DNA from: JAVVEG01 sp041751425 | GTDB lineage: Bacteria; Pseudomonadota; Gammaproteobacteria; Pseudomonadales; Pseudohongiellaceae | Length of the DNA stretch: 64,000 nt | NCBI GenBank assembly: GCA_041751425.1 | Contig: JBGSXL010000013.1 | Location: forward strand, 134,968 to 198,967 | Direction: 5' to 3' | Shown: in pieces, positions 7,559 through 16,697 of the stretch | How positions within the stretch are numbered: the stretch's first letter is position 1 | How the letters are laid out: the number at the start of each line of letters is the position of its first letter | Program-made: the position numbers and the translations under genes | The notes under the pieces: generated by a model | The model's database searches: none | Told to the model about the DNA's origin: nothing | What the model saw: only the letters and a program-made list of their open reading frames with translations

Positions 7559-9019
7559 ATGTTCCGACTCACAGTAGTTTTTTGTTGCGCCAGCTTGTTA
7601 CTGGGATTGAACTCCTGTGCTGTGAATCCTGCTACCGGTCAGGGCAATATCGTGATGATGTCAGAAAATCGCGAGCTGGAACTCGGTAAGGAAGAGCATG
7701 AAAAAGTCATGCAGGGATTGCGTGTCTACGACAATGAAAAAGTAAACGCGTATGTTCGAAAAATTGGTGAACAAGTAGCCGCAGTCAGCCATCGGCCTGA
7801 TTTAACCTATCATTTCACTGTTATCGACAGCCCCGAGATTAATGCTTTCGCTCTCCCCGGTGGCTATGTGTATATCAACCGTGGATTGCTGACCTATCTG
7901 AATTCAGAAGCGGAGCTGGCGGCAGTACTTGCGCATGAGATTGGTCATATCACAGCGCGTCATGCCATTCAACAACAAGCGCGCACACGTCTGGCAAATG
8001 TGGCTTCTGGTGTGGGTGGTTTTGTCGCTGCAGTTGCTACTGGCAGTGGCTTCATTGGTTCACAGATTTCCGAGGTCGGTTCGTTGTGGGCACAAGCAGG
8101 TTTGAGTGGCTTCGGTCGCGAACATGAACTGGAAGCCGACACCTTGTCCGCCGACTATCTGATGAAAGCTGGCTATGATCCAACAGCGATGATTGATGCG
8201 TTGACCGTGTTAAAAAATCAGGAAGATTTCAACGTGAAGGTTGCTAATCGTCAACCCAATTATCACGGCTTGTTTTCCACGCACCCGCGCAATGATACGC
8301 GTCTGCAACAAGCGGTCGCCGAAGTTGGCCGCTTGAGTCCTGCTGAAATGCGTCAGCTTGATCATCAGGAGTTCAGAGACGCGATGGATGGCCTGGTTGT
8401 TGGTGAGCGCTCAATGGCCACACAGGGCCGCAATCGCTACTATCAACAAATGCTTGGCTACACGATGGTATTTCCCAACGAATGGGAAATAAGCGAAACC
8501 ACGACAACAGTCACGGCTACCGCCAAAGATGGCAGCGCTCGCATTCAACTGGAAGTACAACGCATGCAGGACACTAAAGAGCCGCGCTTGTTCATTCGCG
8601 AGAATCTGGGTGTTTCCGCATTGGAAAGATCCGAGGAATTAAACCAATATCGATTGCGCGGCTATACAGGAACTGTGAGAAGAAACAGCACAACCATACC
8701 AGAGCGACTTGCAGTACTTTATCTGGGGCCACGTGCATTTATTATCCGCGGTGAGATTATCAACGCCGAAGATCCCGCTGCCATGGATCAACTTTTGTTG
8801 GCTTCCATTCGTACATTCCGCGCTATCCAGGCCAATGAGCGCATCGGCGATGGTGAATTGAAGATACGCTTTGCCCAAGTGACAGAAAACTTCACGTTCC
8901 CGGCGCTGGCACGCATGAGTCCTATTCCCCAGTACCCGGAAGAGATGCTGCGTTTGCTCAATGGCTACTACCCCTTCGGTACTCCGCAGGCAGGTGAATG
9001 GATTAAGGTAGTTGAATAA
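7559..9019 (+). CDS. M48-family metalloprotease lipoprotein
   Basis: A 486-residue zinc protease. I start it at ATG 7559, which gives a lipoprotein signal (LLLGLNSCAVNPATG, Cys at about residue 19). A longer frame from 7478 would lie inside the previous gene. The zinc site HEIGH is near residue 125, and the third ligand is in the segment EHELEADTLSADYL near residue 190, as in BepA/YfgC-like M48 proteins. Residues from about 290 onward form an additional C-terminal domain instead of the TPR region of BepA. BepA-type proteases act in the periplasm on outer-membrane proteins. Placement at the end of the envelope operon suggests quality control or processing of that complex. Confidence 0.88.
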   Translation: MFRLTVVFCCASLLLGLNSCAVNPATGQGNIVMMSENRELELGKEEHEKVMQGLRVYDNEKVNAYVRKIGEQVAAVSHRPDLTYHFTVIDSPEINAFALPGGYVYINRGLLTYLNSEAELAAVLAHEIGHITARHAIQQQARTRLANVASGVGGFVAAVATGSGFIGSQISEVGSLWAQAGLSGFGREHELEADTLSADYLMKAGYDPTAMIDALTVLKNQEDFNVKVANRQPNYHGLFSTHPRNDTRLQQAVAEVGRLSPAEMRQLDHQEFRDAMDGLVVGERSMATQGRNRYYQQMLGYTMVFPNEWEISETTTTVTATAKDGSARIQLEVQRMQDTKEPRLFIRENLGVSALERSEELNQYRLRGYTGTVRRNSTTIPERLAVLYLGPRAFIIRGEIINAEDPAAMDQLLLASIRTFRAIQANERIGDGELKIRFAQVTENFTFPALARMSPIPQYPEEMLRLLNGYYPFGTPQAGEWIKVVE

Positions 9020-9055
9020 CTAATGGAACCGAGAAAAAATCAGAAAGTGAAGTAG

Positions 9056-9982
9056 ATGGCCAAGCGTCCCGCTGTTCTTGTCGTCAATAATTTTCATGCA
9101 GAAACCATCAGCAAGTTGGATCAGCTATACGACACTCATAAGTTGTGGCTTGCAGAAAGTGAGGAAGCCGCTGATGCGCTCATTAATCGCCTTGCTGCGG
9201 AACAATGCAGTGCGGTAGCAACTGCTTCATGGGCCTGTGACCGTCGTGCATACTCTTTGCCAGACTTGAAAATCATTTCATGTTTTGGTGTTGGCATTGA
9301 TGGCATAGACCTGGCGCTTGCTGCGCAGCGGAACATTCGCGTGACGAACACACCCGACGTGCTGAATGATGCCGTTGCCGATCTGGCCATTGCTCTGCTA
9401 CTCGCCACACATCGCAATTTGATCAACGCGGATAATTTTGTGCGCCAAGGTAAGTGGTTGCAGGGTTCTTTCCCGTTTTCGCGCAGTCTCGCCGGCAGGA
9501 GTCTTGGCATTGTAGGTCTTGGCAATATCGGCGAGGACATCGTTGCCAGAGCGTTGCCCTTCAAGTTACAGATTGCTTACCACAACAGGAAACCCAAAGA
9601 CCTGCCCTATACCTACTACTCCAGCATTGAAGCCTTGGCAGCCAACAGCGATATTCTGCTATGCATGCTGCCCGGCGGTGCTGATACGCGTAACGTTATC
9701 AGCGCAAAGGTCTTCGAGCAATTGGGGCCAGATGGCGTTTTCATCAATCTGGGGCGCGGTTCCGTAGTTGATGAGACCGCGTTGATTGCCGCGCTTCACA
9801 ACGGCACAATTGCCGGCGCGGGTTTGGATGTTTATCAGGACGAACCTCGCGTGCCGCAAGCGTTGTTGGTCATGCCCAATGTGGTGCTATTCCCGCACAT
9901 CGGCAGCGCTACGGTGGAAACGCGGCGCGCCATGGGACAGTTGGTGCTCGATAATCTGGCAGCATATTTCCACAGCGTCTGA
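9056..9982 (+). CDS. D-isomer-specific 2-hydroxyacid dehydrogenase
   Basis: A 308-residue cytosolic NAD(P)H-dependent oxidoreductase. The nucleotide-binding loop GLGNIG is near residue 156. The catalytic residues of the family are visible: Arg in LGRGSVVDE (about 232), Glu in QDEP (about 262) and His in FPHIGSA (about 281). Members reduce 2-keto acids such as glyoxylate, hydroxypyruvate or phenylpyruvate, but the substrate cannot be told from sequence. The compact length fits the glyoxylate/hydroxypyruvate reductase branch. It follows the M48 gene by 36 bases on the same strand but has no obvious functional tie to the envelope genes. Confidence 0.9.
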   Translation: MAKRPAVLVVNNFHAETISKLDQLYDTHKLWLAESEEAADALINRLAAEQCSAVATASWACDRRAYSLPDLKIISCFGVGIDGIDLALAAQRNIRVTNTPDVLNDAVADLAIALLLATHRNLINADNFVRQGKWLQGSFPFSRSLAGRSLGIVGLGNIGEDIVARALPFKLQIAYHNRKPKDLPYTYYSSIEALAANSDILLCMLPGGADTRNVISAKVFEQLGPDGVFINLGRGSVVDETALIAALHNGTIAGAGLDVYQDEPRVPQALLVMPNVVLFPHIGSATVETRRAMGQLVLDNLAAYFHSV

Positions 9983-9993
9983 AACTCAGCATT

Positions 9994-10035
9994 ACACCTT
10001 CCCGGCAGGGCGCTGACGCTGCAGGGAAACGGTGT
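9994..10035 (+). terminator. Imperfect hairpin after the dehydrogenase gene
   Basis: ACACCTTCCC (9994-10003) can pair imperfectly with GGGAAACGGTGT (10024-10035), with a smaller GCAG/CTGC pairing inside. No T-run follows, so it would be a weak intrinsic terminator at best. The rest of the 180-base gap up to 10162 holds only an A-rich stretch (10108-10125). Confidence 0.3.
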
Positions 10036-10150
10036 CTTGACAGCTAATCGCATGCCTGCGAAAGTGCGTTTTCCTGAACTCAGATCATCCATACACTACT
10101 GCGATCAGCAAAAATAATAAAAAATATCGAGGTGCACCATTCGTACCGCA

Positions 10151-10210
10151 AAAGCCCGTACCTTGAAATCCAGTGACGTAAAATCCAGTGACGTAAAAGC
10201 CAGCACCGCA
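10151..10210 (+). repeat. 15-bp tandem repeat spanning the start of the NqrB/RnfD-like gene
   Basis: Four adjacent 15-base units begin at 10151, 10166, 10181 and 10196. The middle two are identical (AAATCCAGTGACGTA) and the outer two are diverged (AAAGCCCGTACCTTG and AAAGCCAGCACCGCA). The period is a multiple of three and in frame, giving KSSDV repeats in the protein. The proposed TTG start lies at the end of the first unit. Confidence 0.8.
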
Positions 10211-11779
10211 ACCTCTGCCTCAGGCGTCAGGGAAACCACCGCGAGCATCAACTTGCTCGCGATTCCATTTGTCCTGGCGCTCACCCTGTTCCTGTTCTCC
10301 TTTCTGCCCCGCATGCAGGAAAATGCTGTTGTTGTAATGTCTTTCCGTGCTGCCGCGGGTGTCTTGCTGATTTGGCAGATACTGTTTGTGCTGCGGCTTC
10401 TGCGCGATGGTAGCGGGGCAACTCAGGGAGTCAGGTTCACCCTAAGCAAGCCGCGCCCCCAGCACTATATTCAAGCGCTGGTGCACATCTCCATCTATGC
10501 CTATTGGGGTTGGTATTGGGAGCCGGTCTACCATTATTTCTGGTTACTGGTTGGGCAACTGGTGTTTGCCTATGCGTTCGATATGTTGCTGTCGTGGTCG
10601 CGTGGCAAAAGCTACCTGCTGGGTTTTGGTCCTTTCCCGATTATCTTCAGCACCAACTTGTTTCTCTGGTTTCGGGACGACTGGTTCTATCTCCAGTTTC
10701 TGATGATTGCAATCGGGTTTCTGGGCAAGGAATATGTGCGCTGGAATCGCGCTGGAAAAAGCACGCATATCTTCAACCCTTCCGCGTTCACGCTGGGGCT
10801 ATTCTCAGTTGTACTGATAGCTACCAACACCACAGATGTCACATGGGGGCCTGAGATCGCCTCAACGCTGAGTCTTGCGCCAGGTATTTATACCTATCTG
10901 TTTTTCGCCGGGCTGGTGGTGATGTATTTTTTCTCGATCACGCTGGTCGCAGCATCAGCCGCAATTACGCTGTTTGGTTTCAGCGCGTTGTATGCGGCTT
11001 TCAGCGGTGTGCCGTATTTTCTGGATTCCGAGATACCCACGGCTGTATTTCTGGGTCTGCATCTGTTGGTAACAGATCCATCCACGTCGCCACGCACGCC
11101 GCCAGGCAAAGTCATATTCGGAATTCTTTATGGCGTTGGCGTATTCGTTCTTTACTCCTTGTTGGAAACTTTTGGAGCGCCAACATTCTACGACAAACTA
11201 TTGTGCGTACCACTACTTAATCTGAGCGTGCAGGCGATTGACCGTTTTGCAAAATCGATTCACTACACGCCAGTACTGTCGAAGCTGGGACTGGATGCAG
11301 CGGGTGGGCGCGCCAATCTCGCCCATATGGCGGTGTGGATCAGCTTCTTCGCAGTGATGAGCCTGGCAGGAAAAACGGACTCCCGGCATGTAGGCGACTC
11401 CCTGCCATTTTGGGAACAGGCTTGCGCGGAGAACAGAGCGACAGCCTGTGATCGATTGTTACTGTTGAAAGCGACTTACTGCACCGACAGATCCGGTTGG
11501 GCTTGTAACGAGATGGGAGCACATTATGCGCAAGCACGGTTGGTGGAGCAGGACATGGAAACCGCGATGGGATTTTTTGCGCGTGCATGTGAATTGCGTT
11601 ATCAGGCTGGGTGCCTGAACCTGCTGGACCCATCGACGATCAGCGTGAGCAATCCACGCGATCTGGATTTGCGGTTGCTATTACGAGAGGGTGGCAGGAA
11701 TCTGTTGGATATGCCGGAAGAAGAACTGCTTGCACGCGCTTGCGAACATCAGTGGGCGTTTGCGTGTGAGCGTATCTGA
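10163..11779 (+). CDS. NqrB/RnfD-like membrane protein with Sel1-type C-terminus
   Basis: 538 residues from TTG 10163; the frame is open back to 10121, and an ATT at 10139 preceded by GAGGTG is an alternative. Residues 25-380 hold about ten TM helices. STHIFNPSAFTLGLFS (about 205-220) and VTDPSTSPRTPPGKVIFG (about 295-315) match conserved segments of NqrB/RnfD, where a flavin is attached covalently, and of the related UnbU family. The C-terminus (about 410-538) is cysteine-rich with Sel1/Hcp-like repeats (ACAENRATACDRL, ARACELRYQAGCL). I infer a membrane electron-transfer or flavin-bearing protein with a periplasmic protein-binding tail. It overlaps the next gene by one base (TGATG). Confidence 0.75.
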   Translation: MKSSDVKSSDVKASTATSASGVRETTASINLLAIPFVLALTLFLFSFLPRMQENAVVVMSFRAAAGVLLIWQILFVLRLLRDGSGATQGVRFTLSKPRPQHYIQALVHISIYAYWGWYWEPVYHYFWLLVGQLVFAYAFDMLLSWSRGKSYLLGFGPFPIIFSTNLFLWFRDDWFYLQFLMIAIGFLGKEYVRWNRAGKSTHIFNPSAFTLGLFSVVLIATNTTDVTWGPEIASTLSLAPGIYTYLFFAGLVVMYFFSITLVAASAAITLFGFSALYAAFSGVPYFLDSEIPTAVFLGLHLLVTDPSTSPRTPPGKVIFGILYGVGVFVLYSLLETFGAPTFYDKLLCVPLLNLSVQAIDRFAKSIHYTPVLSKLGLDAAGGRANLAHMAVWISFFAVMSLAGKTDSRHVGDSLPFWEQACAENRATACDRLLLLKATYCTDRSGWACNEMGAHYAQARLVEQDMETAMGFFARACELRYQAGCLNLLDPSTISVSNPRDLDLRLLLREGGRNLLDMPEEELLARACEHQWAFACERI

Positions 11780-12777
11780 TGATTAGCTTCAGTACATATT
11801 ATAGAAAGCGCCTTGTATCACTTTTAATTAGAAACCTGTCTGCGGAATCTGCAGTGCGTAAATTTTCGGTATCCGGGATATTTATGCCTGTGCTGATGGG
11901 GCTTTGGTTAACCACTGTAGCCGTACAGCAACCGTTGTTTGCGCAAACGCAAACCGATAATGCATCAACAACACTGACGCAGGCATCTACACAGTTTCGT
12001 AGTGAAACCTGGCATTTACCGGATGAAGAACTGCTTGGCTTTGTTGAAATTCCCGCCGGAAATTTTCTGATGGGCAGCGACCCGGCAAACGATCGCATGG
12101 CTTTTGAAAATGAGCGCTGGTCAGCACAGCAGCGGCAGGGCCGCGTAGAACTTCCCACTTACTATATTGGTCGTTATGAAGTGACGATAGCGCAGTACAA
12201 AGCCTTTGCGGATGCAGCGGCCTACCCGACAGATCCCATAGTATTGAGTAGTCACTCAAATCATCCCGTGACCTCGGTTTCTTGGACAGATGCTTTGGCT
12301 TACAGTCGTTGGCTGGAGCGCACAATGAAAGAATCTGCAACAACGCCGGAGTCACTCAAAGAACTATTGCAGCAAGGATGGCGCATTACGCTTCCCAATG
12401 AAGCACAGTGGGAGAAAGCAGCGCGTGGATTTGGCAATAGAATATATCCGTGGGGAAATCAGCCAAGCCGTGAACGTGCTAATTTCGCAAGCGCAGGTGT
12501 TATGCCTGTTGGCAGTATCAACTGTCCGGAGTGTGCTTATGGTCTGGCAGATATGAGCGGGAATGTGTGGGAGCTGACAATCAGCCCATTCAAACCTTAC
12601 CCTTTTACCGCAGGTATCGATCGCACCAATCTGGACACCGATGCGTTGTGGGTCATGCGCGGAGGTTCTTTCAGTGATGGTGCAAATCTAGTGCGCGCTG
12701 CAGTGCGTGGCGGAATTGATCCCGGCGCACGTCGACCCAATATCGGATTCCGTCTGGTGCTTACGCCTTCCCATTGA
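11779..12777 (+). CDS. Secreted SUMF1-fold protein
   Basis: A 332-residue protein with a hydrophobic signal or anchor segment at about residues 35-57 (ending PLFAQ) and a complete SUMF1 domain from about 85: PAGNFLMGSDP, YEVTIAQYKAFAD, LPNEAQWEKAARG near 210, YGLADMSGNVWEL near 256 and RRPNIGFRLVLT at the end. The catalytic cysteine segment of true FGEs is replaced by MRGGSFSDGANLV, so FGE activity is not expected. Other family branches (EgtB, PvdO, lectin-like forms) also lack these cysteines. One-base overlap with the NqrB/RnfD-like gene implies they work together. It converges on uup with a four-base gap. Confidence 0.85.
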   Translation: MISFSTYYRKRLVSLLIRNLSAESAVRKFSVSGIFMPVLMGLWLTTVAVQQPLFAQTQTDNASTTLTQASTQFRSETWHLPDEELLGFVEIPAGNFLMGSDPANDRMAFENERWSAQQRQGRVELPTYYIGRYEVTIAQYKAFADAAAYPTDPIVLSSHSNHPVTSVSWTDALAYSRWLERTMKESATTPESLKELLQQGWRITLPNEAQWEKAARGFGNRIYPWGNQPSRERANFASAGVMPVGSINCPECAYGLADMSGNVWELTISPFKPYPFTAGIDRTNLDTDALWVMRGGSFSDGANLVRAAVRGGIDPGARRPNIGFRLVLTPSH

Positions 12778-12781
12778 TGCT

Positions 12782-14716
12782 TTACAAACTGGAGTCCAGC
12801 CCCCCCCAACGGGCGTACAGCGTGTCCAGCTTTTCTTGCAGGCTCACAAGCTCAGCAGTTTTCTTCTTCACCAATGCATGTTCTTTCTCGAAGAATCCTG
12901 GCTCTGCCATCTCTACCTCCAGCTTATTGATCTGTGCTTCGATTGTCTCAATGTCCTTGGTAACCTGATCAAGTTCGCGCTGTGTTTTCTGGTTGATCTT
13001 TGGTGTTTGCTGGTTTTGTACAAGTGCAGCAGATGCGGCAGTAGTCGGATTAGCTTTCGTTCTATCGGAAGCGCGTTCCTTTTTCGCCTCAGCAGCCTGA
13101 TCTGCAAATGAAAGTAACTTGCCCCCTTGATTGACCCAATCCTGATAGCCACCTACATACTCGCGAATTACACCGGGGCGTTCGAACACGATGCAGTTAG
13201 TAATCACATTGTCCATGAATTTTCTGTCATGACTTACAAGCAGAATAGTGCCGGTGAACTCCAGCAAGATTTCCTCCAGCAATTCCAGTGTCTCCATATC
13301 CAGATCATTGGTTGGTTCGTCGAGTACAATAAGATTGGCCGGTTTGCTGAACAACTTGGCGAGAATCAATCGATTCTGTTCACCACCGGAAAGTGATTTC
13401 ACCGGTTGTCTTGCACGTTTGGGCGGAAACAGGAAATCCTGCAGATAACTGATGACATGGCGCTGCTTGCCATTGATCTCGATAAACTCCCGGCCTTCAG
13501 CCAGATTATCGATGACGGTTTCTTCCAGAGCGAGCTGATTGCGCAACTGATCGAAGTAAATTATCTCCAGATTGGTGCCAATGCGTACTTCGCCACTTTG
13601 TGGCCGCAGATCCCCCAGCAGAATTTTCAGCAGCGTGGTTTTACCACTACCATTGGCTCCGATAAAACCAACACGGTCGCCTCGCAAAATCTTGGTGGAA
13701 AAATTCTTGATCAGAACTTCTCCATCGAATGTGTGAGTTACGCTCTTGGCTTCAATCACTATCTTTCCTGAGGAGCCAGCTTGCTCAACAGCGAATTTGG
13801 CCTTGCCAGTAAGCTCGCGGCGCTGTGAACGCTCTTCACGCATTTTCTTCAGCGCACGCACACGACCTTCGTTGCGAGTCCGACGCGCCTGAATGCCTTT
13901 GCGAATCCATTTCTCTTCTTCGGCAAGTTTCTTGTCAAACTCGCTGTTGGCCTTACCCTCTGCGTCCAACTGTTGCTCGCGAAATTCCAGGAAGCGCGTG
14001 TAGTCATAATCCCAGCAGCGCAGATTGCCGCGATCGATCTCGATAATGCGATTGGTGATCTTCTGCAGAAACTCGCGGTCGTGGGTAATCACCAGAATCG
14101 CGCCATTAAATGCATTCAGATATTTCTCCAGCCACTCTATCGTCGGAATGTCCAGATGGTTGGTTGGCTCGTCCAGCATCAGCAGGTCTGGCTCGCTTAA
14201 CAGTGCTCTACCAAGTGCGGCGCGCCTTCTGTTACCGCCGGACAAAGTGCGCATTTTCGCCTCTGCGTCCAGTTGCAATACGTCGATCACTGTTTCGATT
14301 TTGTGTTCGAAAGCCCAGCCGTTGCGTTCTTCAATTTCCTTTTGCAGTTGACCCATGTCATTAAGGCATTTCTCGTCGGACCAGTCGATATCCTCGCCGT
14401 GTGTCATCGCGTGATAACGGCGCAGCAAATCGCCCAGACCTTCCAGTCCACTGGCGACAAAATCGTAGACCGATTCCTCGCTCTGTTCGGGCAGGCTCTG
14501 GTCCAGATACGCCACGCGGATGTCATGCGCGCGCCATAACTCACCGCTATCGCACAGAATCTGCCCGTTGAGCAGTTTCATAAACGTCGACTTGCCGGCA
14601 CCGTTCTGGCCCAGAATGCCGATACGCTCTCCCTTATGGATAGTCAAATCGGCTTTATCGAGCAAAGGATGGTCGCCAAAGGCGAGGGAAAGATTAGAAA
14701 GTCGGAACAACAGCAT
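12782..14716 (-). CDS. uup: ABC-F ATPase Uup
   Basis: A 644-residue soluble protein with two ABC ATPase domains and no TM segment. Each has Walker A (GQNGAGKSTFMK near residue 36; GANGSGKTTLLK near 353), a signature motif (LSGGNRRRAALGRALL and LSGGEQNRLILAKLF) and Walker B ending in LDEPTNHLD or LDEPTNDLD. The linker between domains is basic and helical, and the C-terminus (about 555-644) is a coiled coil, as in Uup, where it binds DNA or the ribosome. ABC-F proteins act on the ribosome, and E. coli Uup also affects transposon excision. It is divergent from the GspE-type ATPase gene. Confidence 0.93.
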   Translation of the reverse strand: MLLFRLSNLSLAFGDHPLLDKADLTIHKGERIGILGQNGAGKSTFMKLLNGQILCDSGELWRAHDIRVAYLDQSLPEQSEESVYDFVASGLEGLGDLLRRYHAMTHGEDIDWSDEKCLNDMGQLQKEIEERNGWAFEHKIETVIDVLQLDAEAKMRTLSGGNRRRAALGRALLSEPDLLMLDEPTNHLDIPTIEWLEKYLNAFNGAILVITHDREFLQKITNRIIEIDRGNLRCWDYDYTRFLEFREQQLDAEGKANSEFDKKLAEEEKWIRKGIQARRTRNEGRVRALKKMREERSQRRELTGKAKFAVEQAGSSGKIVIEAKSVTHTFDGEVLIKNFSTKILRGDRVGFIGANGSGKTTLLKILLGDLRPQSGEVRIGTNLEIIYFDQLRNQLALEETVIDNLAEGREFIEINGKQRHVISYLQDFLFPPKRARQPVKSLSGGEQNRLILAKLFSKPANLIVLDEPTNDLDMETLELLEEILLEFTGTILLVSHDRKFMDNVITNCIVFERPGVIREYVGGYQDWVNQGGKLLSFADQAAEAKKERASDRTKANPTTAASAALVQNQQTPKINQKTQRELDQVTKDIETIEAQINKLEVEMAEPGFFEKEHALVKKKTAELVSLQEKLDTLYARWGGLDSSL

Positions 14717-14829
14717 AGCGAATCAGGCGGGTTGTATTTAAGGCCGTGCAGTATAAACTTATGAACACTCGCATAACAGCCTGTTACACAAATAAGGCTT
14801 TTTACCTATACCTCAGAGAGCCTGCCAGA

Positions 14830-16677
14830 ATGAACTCGCCAGTCAGCCCCAAGAGCAGCAAATCCGGTACCAGTTCTGCAAGTGCTAACAAATCTGCAAG
14901 CGGCAAGCCAGCGCGCTTTCAGGGCAAGGCGTTGGATCTGGGCGGTTTTCTGAATGCGTTGCTGGCGGATGGCCATCTAGCTCAGGCTGACTGTGAACAG
15001 GTGCTGGCAGTCCGACGTCATGGGGATGATCTGAAAAAGCCTTTGCTGGCATTTGTAGCCGAGCAGAATATGCAGGACCAACTACCTCCGCATCGCGCGC
15101 TGGACATCGAGACGTTGACGCGTCTGTTGGCGCAACAAGCGGGTCAGGACTACTATCGCATTGACCCGTTGAAAATAGACGTGGCTCAGATAACCCAGGT
15201 TATGTCTTACGCATTCACGCAGCGCCATAGCATTCTGGCTGTTGAAGTAACTCCTTCGGAAGTAGTAGTCGCCAGCTCTGAACCCTATGTCAGTTCCTGG
15301 GAAGTAGACGTGGCGCATGTCACTCAGAAACGTATTCGTCGAGTAGTAAGCAATCCGCTGGAGCTTAAGCGGCTGACTACCGAGTTTTATAGCCTGGCCA
15401 GTTCCATCAGCCATGCCACCAGCGGTGGCAGTAAAACCGTGCCGGGTCTCAGCAATCTGGAACAGATGCTGGAACTGGGCAACATGAAAGATCCGGAAGC
15501 GAACGATCAACATATCGTCAGCATTGTGGACTGGTTGCTGCAATACGCTTTCGATCAACGTGCCAGCGATATTCATATCGAGCCGCGCCGCGAAAAAGGC
15601 AATGTCAGATTCAGAATTGATGGCGTGCTGTATACCGTCTACGCATTGCCCATGCAGGTGATGAATGCAGTTACCAGTCGCATCAAAGTGCTGGGACGCA
15701 TGAACGTTGCAGAGAAACGCAAACCGCAGGATGGACGTTTGAAAACCAAAAGCCCCTCCGGCGAGGAAATCGAACTGCGTCTGTCTACCTTGCCAACGGC
15801 ATTTGGCGAAAAACTGGTGATGCGCATTTTCGATCCAGAAGTGCTGTTGCGCCCATTTGAAAGTCTGGGGCTGGCCGGTGAAGATCTGCAGCGTTGGAAG
15901 CGCATCATCGGCAATAATAATGGCATTGTGATTATCACCGGCCCAACGGGAAGCGGTAAAACAACAACGCTGTATTCCACGCTGAAAACGTTGGCCACGG
16001 AAGAAGTCAATGTCTGCACGATTGAAGATCCGATTGAAATGGTGGAGCCGGCTTTCAATCAAATGCAGGTGCAGGAAAATATCGACCTGGATTTTGCCAG
16101 CGGTGTGAAGGCTCTTTTGCGCCAGGACCCGGATGTGATCATGATCGGGGAGGTGCGCGATCTGGATACTGCCGAGATGGCTATACAGGCTGCTCTGACA
16201 GGGCATCTCGTTTTTACAACGCTGCACACCAACGATGCACCGTCGGCGATCACACGTCTGTTAGAGTTAGGCGTGGCCCCTTATCTTATCAAAGCTACGG
16301 TGATTGGTATTGTTGCTCAACGCCTTGTGCGTGTGTTATGCCCGCATTGCAAACGCGATGCAACTATCAACGATGACGACTGGAAGTCTTTGACAGCGCC
16401 CTGGAAAGTAAAGAAGCCGCAAAAGATCGCAGAAAGCGTTGGTTGTCTGGAATGCCGGGAAACCGGCTATAAAGGCAGACAGGGGATTTATGAAGTATTA
16501 CCGTTTACAGAAACTCTGCAGCAATCTACAGAACAAACATCAGAATTGCCGAAATTACGGCAAGCTGCTTATCGCGAAGGAATGCGCAGCCTGCGCTTGA
16601 GTGGAGCGCAGAAAGTAGCCGCAGGCATAACCTCCATCAATGAAGTGCTGCGCGTCACTCCGCAGACGGAAAATTAA
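14830..16677 (+). CDS. GspE/PilB-family type II secretion / type IV pilus ATPase
   Basis: A 615-residue ATPase from ATG 14830. The frame extends to 14746, but the extra residues are unlike the family, and AGAGAG lies before 14830. A TATAAA at 14752-14757 may be a -10 element. An N-terminal MshEN/GspE-N-like domain (about 30-200) precedes the motor: Walker A GPTGSGKTTTLYS near 371, the Asp box near 395, Walker B near 432 and the His box TLHTND. A four-cysteine zinc motif (CPHC, then CLEC) lies near 504-540. It powers assembly of a pilus or secretion pseudopilus. No other pilus gene is nearby, so it is an orphan here. Confidence 0.88.
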   Translation: MNSPVSPKSSKSGTSSASANKSASGKPARFQGKALDLGGFLNALLADGHLAQADCEQVLAVRRHGDDLKKPLLAFVAEQNMQDQLPPHRALDIETLTRLLAQQAGQDYYRIDPLKIDVAQITQVMSYAFTQRHSILAVEVTPSEVVVASSEPYVSSWEVDVAHVTQKRIRRVVSNPLELKRLTTEFYSLASSISHATSGGSKTVPGLSNLEQMLELGNMKDPEANDQHIVSIVDWLLQYAFDQRASDIHIEPRREKGNVRFRIDGVLYTVYALPMQVMNAVTSRIKVLGRMNVAEKRKPQDGRLKTKSPSGEEIELRLSTLPTAFGEKLVMRIFDPEVLLRPFESLGLAGEDLQRWKRIIGNNNGIVIITGPTGSGKTTTLYSTLKTLATEEVNVCTIEDPIEMVEPAFNQMQVQENIDLDFASGVKALLRQDPDVIMIGEVRDLDTAEMAIQAALTGHLVFTTLHTNDAPSAITRLLELGVAPYLIKATVIGIVAQRLVRVLCPHCKRDATINDDDWKSLTAPWKVKKPQKIAESVGCLECRETGYKGRQGIYEVLPFTETLQQSTEQTSELPKLRQAAYREGMRSLRLSGAQKVAAGITSINEVLRVTPQTEN

Positions 16678-16697
16678 TACAGAATGAAAGGACGCTT

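Noticed and set aside
12778..12781. Shared terminator between the convergent SUMF1-fold and uup genes
   Set aside because: The gap is four bases and no hairpin with T-run is visible on either side.
15082..16227. Long minus-strand open frame of 381 codons
   Set aside because: It lies entirely opposite the clear GspE-type ATPase, and the translation has no family motif and is rich in His and Gln as expected of an antisense shadow.
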